Shown: piece after piece, positions 51,372 to 60,596 of the stretch
Numbering within the stretch: position 1 is the first letter of the stretch
Layout: every line of letters begins with the position of its first letter
NCBI RefSeq assembly: GCF_024721115.1
Contig: NZ_JAMDHK010000004.1
Coordinates: 21,722 to 85,721 of the forward strand
Length of the DNA: 64,000 nucleotides
Direction: 5' to 3'
DNA from: Salipiger pentaromativorans
GTDB taxonomy: Bacteria; Pseudomonadota; Alphaproteobacteria; Rhodobacterales; Rhodobacteraceae
Notes under the pieces: generated by a model
The model's input: only the letters and a program-made list of their open reading frames with translations
Databases searched by the model: none
Told to the model about the DNA's origin: nothing
Position numbers and translations under genes: made by a program

Positions 51372-52278
51372 GATGAATCCCCAGATCACCCTGCGCCAGC
51401 TCCGCTTCCTGCTGGCCTTGTCCGAAGAGTTGAATTTCTCGCGCGCCGCCGAGATCTGCCATGTCACCCAGCCGACGCTCAGCGCCGGGCTGCGCGAGCT
51501 GGAGGAGCGGCTGGGCATACAATTGGCCGAGCGGACGAAGCGCTCGGTCATCATGACACCGCTCGGCGCCGAGATCGCCGAGCGGGCGCGGGCGCTGCTG
51601 CTGGCGGCGGAGGACATCGAGGCGCTGGCGGCGTCGAAGGGCCGGCCAGATCAGGGCGATCTGCGGCTGGGGGCCATTCCCACCATCGGGCCGTTTCTCA
51701 TTCCCCGCGCCCTGCCGCAGATCCGCGCAGAGTACCCTGAGCTGCGGCTGTTTCTGCGCGAGGAGATGACGGAATCGCTGGTCGAGGGGTTGCTGGCGGG
51801 GCGGCTGGATCTGATCCTCTTCGCGCAGCCTTTCGACGTCGAGGGGATCGAGGTGATGCCGCTTTTCGAAGACGGCTATCATCTGGCCATGCCGCCGGGG
51901 GTGTCGCGCTTTGGCGCCGGGCCGGTGAGCGGGCAGGCGCTGGAAGGCGCGCGGCTGATGCTGCTGGAGCGCGGCCATTGCCTGCAGCGCCACGCGCTCA
52001 AGGCCTTCCCGGAGCACGACATCGAACAGGACGACAGTTTTTCGGCGACAAGCCTCGCCACGCTGATCTCGATGGTGAGCGAGGGGCTGGGAATCACGCT
52101 GCTGCCGGATCTGGCGATTCATGCGGGCGTTCTGACGGGGCAGGACATTGCGCTGTCGCCGCTTTCGGGGGCCTGCCCGCGCCGCGTGGCGCTGGGCTGG
52201 CGGCCGGACTCGCCGCGGGCCGGGGTGTTCCGCGCGCTGGGAGAGATGCTGCGCGCGACGCACGAGGCGATGTCCTGA
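51370..52278 (+). CDS. oxyR: OxyR-like LysR-family peroxide regulator
   Basis: This 302-residue LysR regulator has an N-terminal winged helix (ITLRQLRFLLALSEELNFSRAAEICHVTQPTLSAGLRELEERLG) and an effector domain matching OxyR: LMLLERGHCLQRHAL has Cys204 in the position of the E. coli peroxidatic Cys199. The residue at the position of Cys208 is Phe213; the other cysteines are Cys30 and Cys269. DSFSATSLATLISMVSEGLGITLLPDLAI is also OxyR-like. ATG at 51370 is followed by a second ATG; either may serve. It is divergent from the peroxiredoxin gene. Confidence 0.85.
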   Translation: MMNPQITLRQLRFLLALSEELNFSRAAEICHVTQPTLSAGLRELEERLGIQLAERTKRSVIMTPLGAEIAERARALLLAAEDIEALAASKGRPDQGDLRLGAIPTIGPFLIPRALPQIRAEYPELRLFLREEMTESLVEGLLAGRLDLILFAQPFDVEGIEVMPLFEDGYHLAMPPGVSRFGAGPVSGQALEGARLMLLERGHCLQRHALKAFPEHDIEQDDSFSATSLATLISMVSEGLGITLLPDLAIHAGVLTGQDIALSPLSGACPRRVALGWRPDSPRAGVFRALGEMLRATHEAMS

Positions 52279-52285
52279 AACGCAG

Positions 52286-52315
52286 CGCGCCGCCCGGGTT
52301 TCCCCGGACGGCGCG
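52286..52315. terminator. Hairpin between convergent oxyR and RND genes
   Basis: CGCGCCG (52286-52292) pairs with CGGCGCG (52309-52315), with a CCGG/CCGG inner stem and a pyrimidine-rich loop. It lies 8-37 nt past the oxyR stop and 24 nt before the RND stop. Confidence 0.5.
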
Positions 52316-52338
52316 GCAGGAGTTCTGTTCGGACCGCG

Positions 52339-55300
52339 TTACGCGGTCTTGGCGTCGGCGCTTTCCTTGGCGCGTTTGCGGCCAAAGATCCGCTGCACCA
52401 CCACGAAGAACAGCGGCACGAAGATCACGCCCAGCACGGTGCCGGTGATCGTGCCCCCCAGCACCGCCGAGCCCACCGCGGTGCGCCCGCCGGCGCCCGC
52501 GCCGGAGGACAGCACCAGCGGCACCACCCCCAGCGTGAAGGCGAGCGAGGTCATGATGATCGGGCGGAAGCGCTGCTTGGCCGCCTCCTTCACCGCGTCA
52601 TAGAGGTTCTCGCCGGCGTCATAGCGCTCGCGGGCGAATTCCACGATCAGGATGGCGTTCTTGCCGGTCAGACCGATGACGGTCAGCAGCCCCACCTGGA
52701 AGAAGACGCCGTTCTCGAAGCCGAAATAATAGGCCGCGCCCATGGTGCCCAGCACGCCGATGGGCATGGCCAGCATCACCGAGAAGGGAATGGTCCAGCT
52801 TTCGTAGAGCGCCGCGAGGCAGAGGAAGATCGCCGCCAGCGACAGCGCGTAGAGCAGCGGGGCCTGGCCGCCGGATTCGCGTTCTTCCAGCGACAGGCCG
52901 GTCCAGGCGATGGCATAGCCGGGCGGAAGCTGCTGCACGAGCCGCTCCATCTCGGCCATGGCCTCGCCGGTGGTGACGCCGGGTGTGGGCGAGCCCTGGA
53001 TCTGCATTGCCGGGACGCCGTTGTAGCGGGTCAGGCCCTGCGGACCATAGGTCCAGCGTTCGGTGGTGAAGTTGGCGAAGGGCACCAGCTCGCCGCTGGA
53101 GTTGCGCACCCGCCACTTTTGCAGATCCGACGGGGTGGCCCGGCTGTCGGGGGCGCCCTGCACATAGACCCGCTTGATGCGGCCGTTGTCGTTGAAGTCG
53201 TTCACATAGGACCCGGCCCAGGCGATCGACAGCACGTTGCCCACATCGGTGGGCGACACGCCCACCGCGCCCGCCGCGCGCCAGTCGATGTCCAGCGCGA
53301 ACTGCGCCGCATCTTCCAGCCCCGAGGGACGGACCGAGGTGATCAGCGGGCTTTGCGAGGCCATGCCCAGAAGCATGTTGCGCGCTTCCAGAAGCTGTTC
53401 ATGCGTCTGGCCGGCCTGTGCCTGGAGGTAGAAGTCGAAGCCCGAGACGTTGCCCAGCTCGATCACCGAGGGAGGCACGATGGGAAAGACCATCGCGTCG
53501 CGGATGCCCATGAAGGCGGGGAAGGCGCGGCCTGCCACCGCCTGCACGCTTTGTGCGGGGCTCGGGCGTTCCTCCCAGTCCTTCATCCGCACGAAGGCAA
53601 GCCCCATGTTCTGGCCCTGACCGGCAAAGGAGAAGCCGACCACGCCGAACATCGAGGCGACATTGTCGCCCTCGTTCTCGCGGAAATGCGCTTCTACCTG
53701 TTCGACCACGTCGCGGGTGCGCTCGGCGGTGGCGCCGGTGGGCGCCTGGATCAGCGTCATCAGGATGCCCTGGTCCTCGGCGGGGAGGAAGCCGGTGGGG
53801 GTGTTGTTGAACAGAAACACCATGCCGTAGGCCAGCGCCGCATAGACCGCCAGAACCCGGAACGGGCGCTTGATCAGCCAGCCCACGGTGCCGGCATAGC
53901 CGCCGGTGGTCTTTTCGAACCCGGTGTTGAACCAGCCCAGCGGTCCGCGCTTGGCGTGATGGGCGTCCTTGCCGCGCAGGATCGTGGCGCAGAGCGCCGG
54001 GGTCAGCGTCAGCGCCACCAGCACCGACAGGCCCATGGCCGAGACGATGGTGATCGAGAACTGGCGGTAGATGACGCCGGTCGAGCCGGGGAAGAAGGCC
54101 ATGGGCACGAACACCGCCGACAGCACCAGGGCGATGCCCACCAGCGCGCCGGTGATCTGATCCATGGATTTGCGGGTGGCCTCGCGCGGCGAGAGCCCCT
54201 CTTCCTCCATGATCCGTTCGACGTTTTCCACCACCACGATGGCGTCGTCCACCAGCAGGCCGATGGCCAGCACCATGGCGAGCATGGTCAGCGTGTTGAT
54301 GGTGAAGCCGGCGGCGGCGAGAATGCCGAAGGTGCCGAGGATGACGACCGGGACCGCCAGCGTCGGGATCAGCGTCGCCCGGAAGTTTTGCAGGAACAGC
54401 AGCATCACCACGAACACCAGCCCGATGGCCTCGAAGAGCGTCTTCTGCACCTCGTGGATCGAGATCTCGATGAAGGGCGTGGTGTCGTAGGGGATCACAT
54501 AGCTCACCCCCTCGGGGAAGAACTGCGAATATTCCTCGATCCGCTCTTTCACCCGCTCCGCCGTGTCCAGCGCGTTGGCGCCGGAGGCGAGCTGGAGCGC
54601 CATGCCCGAGGCCGGCTGGCCGTTGAACCGGGCGATGGTGGAATAGTTCTCGGCGCCGATCTCGACCTCGGCCACGTCCTGGAGCAGCACCAGACCGCCG
54701 TCGGTTTCCGAGCGCAGCACGATGTTGCGGAAGTCTTCGGGGGTCGAGAGCAGCGACTGCGCGGTGATCGTGGCGTTGAGCTGCTGGCCCTCGGGGGCGG
54801 GCAGGGTGCCGAACGCCCCGGCCGAGATCTGCGCGTTCTGCGCCGAGACCGCGCCGACCACATCCGAGGGGGTCATCTCGAAGGCCGCGAGCTTGGAGGG
54901 GTCGAGCCAGATCCGCATGGCATATTGCGCACCGAACACCTGCGCCCCGCCGACGCCCTCGATCCGGCTGAATTCATCCACCAGATTCGAGTTCATGTAG
55001 TCCGACAGGTCGGCCTGATCGAGCCGGCCATCGTCGGAAATCAGCGCCAGCACCATGAAGAAGGAGGACGAGGCCTTTTGCACCCGCACCCCCTGGCGCT
55101 GCACCGCTTCGGGCAGAAGCGGTGTTGCTTGGGCGAGCTTGTTCTGCACCTGAACCTGGGCCACGTCCGCATCGGTCCCGGCCTCGAAGGTCAGCGTGAT
55201 CGAGGCGCTGCCCGCCGAGGTCGAGGACGAGGACATGTAGCGCATCCCGTCGAGCCCGGTCATCTGCTGTTCGATGAGCTGGGTGACGGTATTGGCCACG

Positions 55301-55467
55301 GTTTCGGCCGAGGCGCCGGGATAGGACGCATTGATCCGCACCGAGGGCGGGGCGATCTGCGGATATTGCGCGATCGGCAGGGTGAGGATCGACAACACGC
55401 CGATCCCCATGATCAGGATCGAGATCACCCAGGCAAAGACCGGGCGGTCGATGAAGAAACGGGCCAT
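52339..55467 (-). CDS. RND efflux permease (HAE1 family, AcrB/MexB-like)
   Basis: This 1042-residue pump has the typical two-fold arrangement of 12 helices and large periplasmic loops: MARFFIDRPVFAWVISILIMGIGVLSI at the start, the proton-relay Asp pair in GLLVDDAIVVVENVERIM, and GGTITGTVLGVIFVPLFFVVVQRIFGRKR at the end. It expels hydrophobic compounds with a membrane fusion protein and an outer-membrane channel. It is 28 bp downstream of the adaptor gene; no TolC-like gene is in the operon, so a separately encoded channel is needed. Confidence 0.95.
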   Translation of the reverse strand: MARFFIDRPVFAWVISILIMGIGVLSILTLPIAQYPQIAPPSVRINASYPGASAETVANTVTQLIEQQMTGLDGMRYMSSSSTSAGSASITLTFEAGTDADVAQVQVQNKLAQATPLLPEAVQRQGVRVQKASSSFFMVLALISDDGRLDQADLSDYMNSNLVDEFSRIEGVGGAQVFGAQYAMRIWLDPSKLAAFEMTPSDVVGAVSAQNAQISAGAFGTLPAPEGQQLNATITAQSLLSTPEDFRNIVLRSETDGGLVLLQDVAEVEIGAENYSTIARFNGQPASGMALQLASGANALDTAERVKERIEEYSQFFPEGVSYVIPYDTTPFIEISIHEVQKTLFEAIGLVFVVMLLFLQNFRATLIPTLAVPVVILGTFGILAAAGFTINTLTMLAMVLAIGLLVDDAIVVVENVERIMEEEGLSPREATRKSMDQITGALVGIALVLSAVFVPMAFFPGSTGVIYRQFSITIVSAMGLSVLVALTLTPALCATILRGKDAHHAKRGPLGWFNTGFEKTTGGYAGTVGWLIKRPFRVLAVYAALAYGMVFLFNNTPTGFLPAEDQGILMTLIQAPTGATAERTRDVVEQVEAHFRENEGDNVASMFGVVGFSFAGQGQNMGLAFVRMKDWEERPSPAQSVQAVAGRAFPAFMGIRDAMVFPIVPPSVIELGNVSGFDFYLQAQAGQTHEQLLEARNMLLGMASQSPLITSVRPSGLEDAAQFALDIDWRAAGAVGVSPTDVGNVLSIAWAGSYVNDFNDNGRIKRVYVQGAPDSRATPSDLQKWRVRNSSGELVPFANFTTERWTYGPQGLTRYNGVPAMQIQGSPTPGVTTGEAMAEMERLVQQLPPGYAIAWTGLSLEERESGGQAPLLYALSLAAIFLCLAALYESWTIPFSVMLAMPIGVLGTMGAAYYFGFENGVFFQVGLLTVIGLTGKNAILIVEFARERYDAGENLYDAVKEAAKQRFRPIIMTSLAFTLGVVPLVLSSGAGAGGRTAVGSAVLGGTITGTVLGVIFVPLFFVVVQRIFGRKRAKESADAKTA

Positions 55468-55495
55468 GACGGACTCCTGGCGCCTGTGGCGCGGC

Positions 55496-56656
55496 TTATT
55501 CGGAAACGGGCTGCGCGGGCGCGGCGGGGCGCTCCTGCGGCGTGACGGTCATGCCGGACGAGACTTTCTGCAAGCCGGCAACGATGATCCGGTCGCCGGC
55601 GGAAAGCCCCTCGGTGACGACCCAGTTCGGCCCCTGATCGCGTTGCACGGTCAGTTCGCGGGTCTCGACCACGTTCTGGGCATTCACCACAAGCGCGATG
55701 GGTCGGCCGCGGCGGTCGCGGGTCACGCCCTCTTGCGGGGCCAGAATGGCGCCGGTCACCACGCCCTGGGGCAGTTCGACCTGGATATACATGCCGGGCA
55801 GCAGGAACTGTTCGGGATTGGGGAACTCCAGACGCAGCACGACGACGCCGGTCTGCTCGTTCACATGCGGTTCGGCCGCGGCGAGGTGGCCGGTGTGCTC
55901 GTAGATCTCGCCATCGGCAAGACGCAGTTGCACGAGCTGGTTTTCCTCTTCCGCCACGCCCTGGCCCGAGCGGCGCCAGCGCAGGATCTCGGCGGCCGAC
56001 TGGGTCACGTCCACATAGACCGGGTCGAGCTGGCGGATCGTGGTCAGCGCGGTCGCCTGGCCAGAGGTCACCAGTGCGCCCTGGGTCGCCGCGCTGAGCC
56101 CGGCGACGCCGGTGAGCGGCGCGCGGATCGTGGTGCGTTCGAGGTCGATCTCGGCGGCCAGAAGATTCGCTTCGGCCACCTTCACGGCGGCGGCGGCCAC
56201 GTCCCGGGCGGCGATGGCGTCGTCCAGGTTCTGCTGGCTGGTCACGTTGCGCTGGCGCAGCTCGGCCTGGCGGGTCTCTTCGCGCTCGGCCGAGGAGAGC
56301 TGGGCCCGGGCCTGGGCAAGCGAGGCTTCGGCAGCGGCCTTGGCCGCCTCGTAGCTTGCCGCGTCGATGCGGTAGAGCGCGTCGCCCTCATCGACGGGCT
56401 TGCCTTCCTCGAAGAGCCGTTCGGTGATGATGCCGCTGACCTGGGGCCGCACTTCGGCCACACCCGACGCCGCCACACGGCCCGGCAGGGTCGAGGTCAG
56501 CGTCACGTCGGATGCCTGAAGCGTCACCACGGTGACGGGCTGGGGCGGCGGCGTACCGCCCTGTTGCTGCGCGGTCGCCGGAAGCGCCGCGGAGGCGGCC
56601 AGCAATCCGGCAGCCGCAAGGCTGCGGCGCAGGGTTCGGGGGAAACCTTTGAGCAT
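55496..56656 (-). CDS. RND efflux periplasmic adaptor (membrane fusion protein)
   Basis: The 386-residue adaptor has an N-terminal export signal (MLKGFPRTLRRSLAAAGLLAASAALPATA), beta-barrel and lipoyl half-motifs (LPGRVAASGVAEVRPQVSGIITERLFEEGKPVDEGDALYRID), a helical hairpin (YEAAKAAAEASLAQARAQLSSAERE...) and a C-terminal membrane-proximal domain. No lipobox Cys is visible. It bridges the RND pump and the outer-membrane channel. The ATG at 56656 starts the signal peptide; the longer frame has no support. Confidence 0.92.
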   Translation of the reverse strand: MLKGFPRTLRRSLAAAGLLAASAALPATAQQQGGTPPPQPVTVVTLQASDVTLTSTLPGRVAASGVAEVRPQVSGIITERLFEEGKPVDEGDALYRIDAASYEAAKAAAEASLAQARAQLSSAEREETRQAELRQRNVTSQQNLDDAIAARDVAAAAVKVAEANLLAAEIDLERTTIRAPLTGVAGLSAATQGALVTSGQATALTTIRQLDPVYVDVTQSAAEILRWRRSGQGVAEEENQLVQLRLADGEIYEHTGHLAAAEPHVNEQTGVVVLRLEFPNPEQFLLPGMYIQVELPQGVVTGAILAPQEGVTRDRRGRPIALVVNAQNVVETRELTVQRDQGPNWVVTEGLSAGDRIIVAGLQKVSSGMTVTPQERPAAPAQPVSE

Positions 56657-56720
56657 GTCGTTACTCCGAGAAAGGCAAAGGGCCGCTCTTCTGGCGGAAC
56701 TCTCTTGCATCGCGATAAGG

Positions 56721-56734
56721 AAACCGGCAGGTTT
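56721..56734. promoter_or_regulatory. Possible TetR operator in the efflux promoter region
   Basis: AAACC-GGCA-GGTTT (56721-56734) is a short inverted repeat in the 165-bp gap between the divergent adaptor and TetR genes, where an efflux repressor would bind. The evidence is only the symmetry and position. Confidence 0.3.
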
Positions 56735-56821
56735 TGTAAAGCGTGCTGCGTGACTGGCAAAGGATTTTCCGGTTTTGACGCATTTGGGAGGCACTTTTTG
56801 CGACACTGTTCATCGAAGGGC

Positions 56822-57463
56822 GTGACGGAAGGTGCGCGCAGGCGCGGCCGTCCGGTACAGATAGATCAGGAAACCCGCGAGATGATGGTGCTCGACGCGG
56901 CGGCGGAGCTGCTGGCGACCCATCGGCTCGAAGAGGTCAGCATGGCGGCCATCGCGCGCCGGGCCGGCATGTCCAAACGCACGTTATACACCGTTTTTTC
57001 CTGCCGCGAGGAGCTGTTGGGTGCCAGTTTCGCGCGCATCGGACAGACCCTGTTTCGTCGTCTGACCGAGGTCGAGCGCCAGCAGCCGCTGGCCGAGCGC
57101 CTGCGCACCCTGCTGACGCTGAACCACGTGCCCTGTTTCGAGGAAACGCCGCTGGAATTGTTGCGCGCGGTGGTGACCGAGGCACCGGTCTTTCCGGGCA
57201 TCGCGCGCCAGCTCGACACCGAGGGGCGGGGCGCCCTGATTCGCTACGTGGGCGAAGAGCTGACGGCGGCCGCGGCGGAGGGCGAGGCCGATCTGAAGGG
57301 CATGCGCGCCGAGGATGCCGCCGAGCTGCTCGTCGATATGGTGATCGGCGACACGCTGCACCGGCTGCTGATCCCCGAGGATTCCTGTTCCACCCCGGCC
57401 GAGCGCGATCTGCGCCGCGACCGGGCGATCGCGCTCTTTCTCGACGGTGTGCGCCCGCGCTGA
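56822..57463 (+). CDS. TetR/AcrR-family repressor of the RND operon
   Basis: The 213-residue regulator has a TetR helix-turn-helix (MMVLDAAAELLATHRLEEVSMAAIARRAGMSKRTLYTVFSCREELLGASF, about 20-69) and a variable C-terminal ligand domain. It begins at GTG 56822, preceded by GAAGGG; no earlier supported ATG exists. Divergence from the adaptor gene makes local repression of the pump likely. It converges with the enoyl-CoA hydratase gene. Confidence 0.85.
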   Translation: MTEGARRRGRPVQIDQETREMMVLDAAAELLATHRLEEVSMAAIARRAGMSKRTLYTVFSCREELLGASFARIGQTLFRRLTEVERQQPLAERLRTLLTLNHVPCFEETPLELLRAVVTEAPVFPGIARQLDTEGRGALIRYVGEELTAAAAEGEADLKGMRAEDAAELLVDMVIGDTLHRLLIPEDSCSTPAERDLRRDRAIALFLDGVRPR

Positions 57464-57514
57464 GCGCGGCGCGCGGCCCCAGGCTGCGGCGATGTCCGGC
57501 AGAGGGCGCCAGTG

Positions 57515-58276
57515 CTAGAAATCCCGCAGCCGGCGCGTCGTCTCGGGGTCCATGAACCCGGCCACGGTCGCCTCGGTCTCAAGATGCAGCGCGTGGTTGA
57601 GATCGGGCTGCGCAGCGGCGTTCAGCACCCGTTTCATCGCGCGCAGCGACAGCGGCGGCAGCTCTGCCAGCCGCCGCGCGGTGGCCTGCGCCGTCTCCAT
57701 CAGCCTGTCCCCCGGCACCACCTTCCAGGCCAGCCCCAGCGCGTGCAACTCCTCCGCGCCGTAGCGGTCGCCGAAGATCAGCATCTCGCGGGCCTTCAAC
57801 AGCCCGACCATGGCCGGGAGCAGCGCGGTCACCGCGCCGGTCACGAAGAGGTTGAGCGAGACTTCGGGAAAGAACCCTTTCGCATCCTCTGCCCAGATCG
57901 GGAAATCGCAGTTGATCGCCCATTCGAACCCGCCGCCCACCGCCCAGCCGTTGATCGCGCCGACGACGGGTTTCGGCCCCATGACGATGGCCTGCGTGGC
58001 GCGCTGGATCGCCATGACCAGATCGCGGGCGGCCTCTTCGTTCTCGGGGTGCAAATGATCCTGACGGTCGTCGCCCGCGCAGAACGCCTTGCCGGCGCCG
58101 CTGAAGACGATGGCGCGTGTCGCCGGATCGGCGTTGGCATCGTCGAAGGCGCGGGCGACATCGTCGATCAGCGCGCGGTTCATCGCGTTGAGCCGCTCCG
58201 GGCGGTTCAGCAGAAGGGTCCGCACGCCATGCCCGTCGAGGCTGCTCTGCATGGTGTCATAGGTGAAACGGCTCAT
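57515..58276 (-). CDS. Enoyl-CoA hydratase/isomerase family protein
   Basis: This 253-residue crotonase-fold protein has the oxyanion-hole segments FSGAGKAFCAGDD (about 58-70) and INGWAVGGGFEWAINCDF (about 107-124), and the usual PEVSLNLF with the first catalytic Glu. It could hydrate, isomerise or cleave an acyl-CoA. It starts inside the end of the ligase gene with an ATGA overlap (58273-58276), so the two enzymes form an operon acting on the same CoA ester. Confidence 0.85.
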   Translation of the reverse strand: MSRFTYDTMQSSLDGHGVRTLLLNRPERLNAMNRALIDDVARAFDDANADPATRAIVFSGAGKAFCAGDDRQDHLHPENEEAARDLVMAIQRATQAIVMGPKPVVGAINGWAVGGGFEWAINCDFPIWAEDAKGFFPEVSLNLFVTGAVTALLPAMVGLLKAREMLIFGDRYGAEELHALGLAWKVVPGDRLMETAQATARRLAELPPLSLRAMKRVLNAAAQPDLNHALHLETEATVAGFMDPETTRRLRDF

Positions 58277-59580
58277 GTGTCGTACTCCTTCAGCACCCGG
58301 CGCGTCTTGCCCTCGGTGCGCGGCAGGCTGCCCGCCGGGCACAGCGTGACCTGCGCGGTCGCCCCCAGCCGCGCCTTGAGCTCTGCGGCGATGCGCGCCG
58401 CCAGCGCCGGGCCGCCTTCGGCCCCCTCCGCCAACTCGGCGAGAACCGGCAACATGTCATAGGGCGGGGGTGCGGACAGGCGGATGCGATAGTCGCCGGA
58501 GAGCTCGGCAAAGCCGTTGATCACGGCGGCGACCATGGTCGGGAACATGTTGAGCCCGCGCACCACCACCATGTCGTCGGACCGGCCCACCACCGCAAAG
58601 CGGAATCCGCTGCGCCCGCATTGGCAGGGCTCGGTCGCGGCGATGCGGATGATGTCGCCGGTGCGGAACCGCACCAGCGGCTGGCAGTCGCGCACCAGAT
58701 GGGTCAGCACCAGCTCGCCGGTCTGGCCCGGTTCCAGCGGCAGCGGCGCGCCGCTGTCGGGGTCGATTAGCTCGGGGTGCAGCACGTCGGCCGCCATGAA
58801 ATGCAGATGCAGGTCGTGCGGGCATTCCGAGGCGAAATTGCAGAACACGTCCGAGACGCCGTAATTCGCGTTGCGCGGCTGCATCCCCCAGGTCTCTTGC
58901 AGACGCGCCCGCAGTGCCGGGTTGTCGAGCCCGGGCTCGCCCCCGAAGAGCCCCAGTTTCAGCCCCAGATCGCGCGGCTTGAGGCCGGGGAATTTCTCGG
59001 CGATCACCCGCTCCAGCACCGCCGGGTAAGAGGGCGTGCAGGAGATCGCGTTGACGCCCACCTCGAGGATCGTGCGCACCAGCAGCTCGGTCGAGCCCAC
59101 GCCGAAGGGGATGACCAGCGCGCCCGTCGCCTCGAGCGTCATGTGATCGGTCAGCCCGCCCATCCACATCTGATAGTTCAGGCAATGCACCACCGTGTCG
59201 TCGGGGCCGAGCCCCGCCGCCCGGTGGCAGCGCCCGCCCACCTCCTGGGTGATCGCCGTGTCGCGCGCCGACAGCGCGAGGTTCATCGCCTGTCCGGTGG
59301 TGCCCGATGTCCGGTGCAGCCGGTTCACCGTGCTGCGCGGCGTGGCGAGATAGTCGCCAAAGGGCGGATGCGCCGCCTGCGACAGCCGGAGCTGTGCCTT
59401 GTCCGACAGCGGCAGCGCGGGCAGGTCGCGCAGGTCTTCGGGCGGGGTCTGGCCCTGCCAGAGCGCGCGATAAAAGGGCGAATGCGCCATCACATGCGCG
59501 CGCTGGCGCTGCCAGGCGCGCTCGATATGCGGGCGCAGTTCGGCAACCGTCCGCCGGTCGCCGTCTTTCAGGGCCATCAT
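58273..59580 (-). CDS. Phenylacetate-CoA ligase-like AMP-forming acyl-CoA synthetase
   Basis: This 435-residue adenylate-forming enzyme resembles PaaK: HRTSGTTGQAMNLALS (about 89-104) is the phosphate-binding loop, NYGVSDVFCNFASECPHDLHLHF carries the adenylation core, and VRFRTGDIIRI and VRGLNMFP mark the hinge. The CQCG/C-rich segment (EPCQCGRSGFRF) is typical for this subgroup. PaaK activates aryl- or other acids to CoA esters; the substrate is unknown. The start overlaps the TetR stop by ATGA at 59580; a second ATG at 59577 is equally possible. Confidence 0.82.
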   Translation of the reverse strand: MMALKDGDRRTVAELRPHIERAWQRQRAHVMAHSPFYRALWQGQTPPEDLRDLPALPLSDKAQLRLSQAAHPPFGDYLATPRSTVNRLHRTSGTTGQAMNLALSARDTAITQEVGGRCHRAAGLGPDDTVVHCLNYQMWMGGLTDHMTLEATGALVIPFGVGSTELLVRTILEVGVNAISCTPSYPAVLERVIAEKFPGLKPRDLGLKLGLFGGEPGLDNPALRARLQETWGMQPRNANYGVSDVFCNFASECPHDLHLHFMAADVLHPELIDPDSGAPLPLEPGQTGELVLTHLVRDCQPLVRFRTGDIIRIAATEPCQCGRSGFRFAVVGRSDDMVVVRGLNMFPTMVAAVINGFAELSGDYRIRLSAPPPYDMLPVLAELAEGAEGGPALAARIAAELKARLGATAQVTLCPAGSLPRTEGKTRRVLKEYDT

Positions 59581-60257
59581 AGCTCCATGCCTCTTTTCCA
59601 GATCAGGGTCAGTGTGTTCAGAACCGCATCCGCGTCCTCCGAGATGGCCATCAGCGCCGGGTCGCGCGACAGCAGCAGACCCGAAAGATACTGATCGACC
59701 ATGCCCCCCAGCGCATAGGCGCGGCGCATGAGTTCGTCATGCGGCACCGCAGGCCCCGCGCCGCTGCGCAGCCGGCGCCGCTCGACCGAGGCCACCACGG
59801 TTTCCAGCCAGTCCCTGTTCAGCCGGTGAAACGCCTCGCGCGCCTCGGGGAAACTGTCGAGATGATGCACGAGGCAGCGCATGAGCCCGCGATTCCGCCG
59901 GAAGAGCGCGCAATAGGCGCGCGTCGCGGCGCGGATCGTGTCATCGGGCTGGCTGTGCCCGGCCGCGCGCATCGCCCTCTGGATCACCGCGACGAAGCCC
60001 AGCAGCAGATCCTGGATCAGCACGATGCGATCGGGGAAATAGATGTAGAAGGTGCCCTGCGACACCTCCGCCCGCTGGCAGATCGCGGCGATGGTCAGAT
60101 CCTGCGGCGCGGTCTCGTCCAGCAGGGCGCAGGCGGCGGCGGCGATGCGCGCGCGGGTGCGCGCGCCTTTCGAGCCTTGCCGCGCCTCGGCAACGAGAAT
60201 CGCGGGGTAGCTGTAGAGCGGGGCGTCGGGGCGGTCTGGCTGCGAATCTGGGGTCAT
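59577..60257 (-). CDS. TetR/AcrR-family regulator of the acyl-CoA operon
   Basis: The 226-residue protein has a TetR HTH (TRARIAAAACALLDETAPQDLTIAAICQRAEVSQGTFYIYFPDRIVLIQDLL, about 34-84) and a helical C-terminal domain. It is the first gene of the regulator-ligase-hydratase operon, and its stop overlaps the ligase start, so it autoregulates or represses its own enzymes. A TGACGTCA palindrome lies 20-30 nt upstream of its start. Confidence 0.87.
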   Translation of the reverse strand: MTPDSQPDRPDAPLYSYPAILVAEARQGSKGARTRARIAAAACALLDETAPQDLTIAAICQRAEVSQGTFYIYFPDRIVLIQDLLLGFVAVIQRAMRAAGHSQPDDTIRAATRAYCALFRRNRGLMRCLVHHLDSFPEAREAFHRLNRDWLETVVASVERRRLRSGAGPAVPHDELMRRAYALGGMVDQYLSGLLLSRDPALMAISEDADAVLNTLTLIWKRGMEL

Positions 60258-60596
60258 ATCTTCGCTATAACAAAATATGACGTCATGTTCATTTATTTTC
60301 TGTCACGCTGGCTTCGGTGGCCGAACCGATGCGGCGGAGCCGTCTTTGACGCCTGTTTGGGCCCGGTGCCCCGATGGGGGAACCGCCGCGCCGCGCAGAC
60401 ATCGGCACCGCAAACCGACCGGGCGAGGCGGCTTCAGCGATAACCGGTTGGATCTTTTGCCGAATACCCGTTTGCCGTGCATCGCGCATGAAACGGGCTG
60501 CGCAAAATCCGGCAGCGTGGCGGCAATCCCGCACCGGCCGGGCGAAAGCCCCTGCGCGCGCTTGCCAAATCGGCGCCGCGCTCGCAAAGTCGGGTC
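60258..60596. other. Divergent intergenic region between TetR operon and TauE operon
   Basis: This 339-bp gap holds the promoters of the minus-strand TetR operon and of the plus-strand TauE operon. I see no gene. It contains a palindrome ATGACGTCAT (60277-60286) and an inverted repeat CCCGTTT/AAACGGG (60467-60473 and 60491-60497). Confidence 0.5.
60277..60286. promoter_or_regulatory. ATGACGTCAT palindrome, possible TetR operator
   Basis: The perfect 10-bp palindrome lies about 20 nt upstream of the TetR start in an AT-rich patch, overlapping the likely promoter, which fits an autoregulated TetR operator. Only the position and symmetry support it. Confidence 0.35.

Noticed and set aside
53119..55545. 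An 808-codon open frame on the plus strand opposite the RND pump
   Set aside because: It is a shadow of the pump; the His/Arg/Gly-rich product has no recognisable domain.
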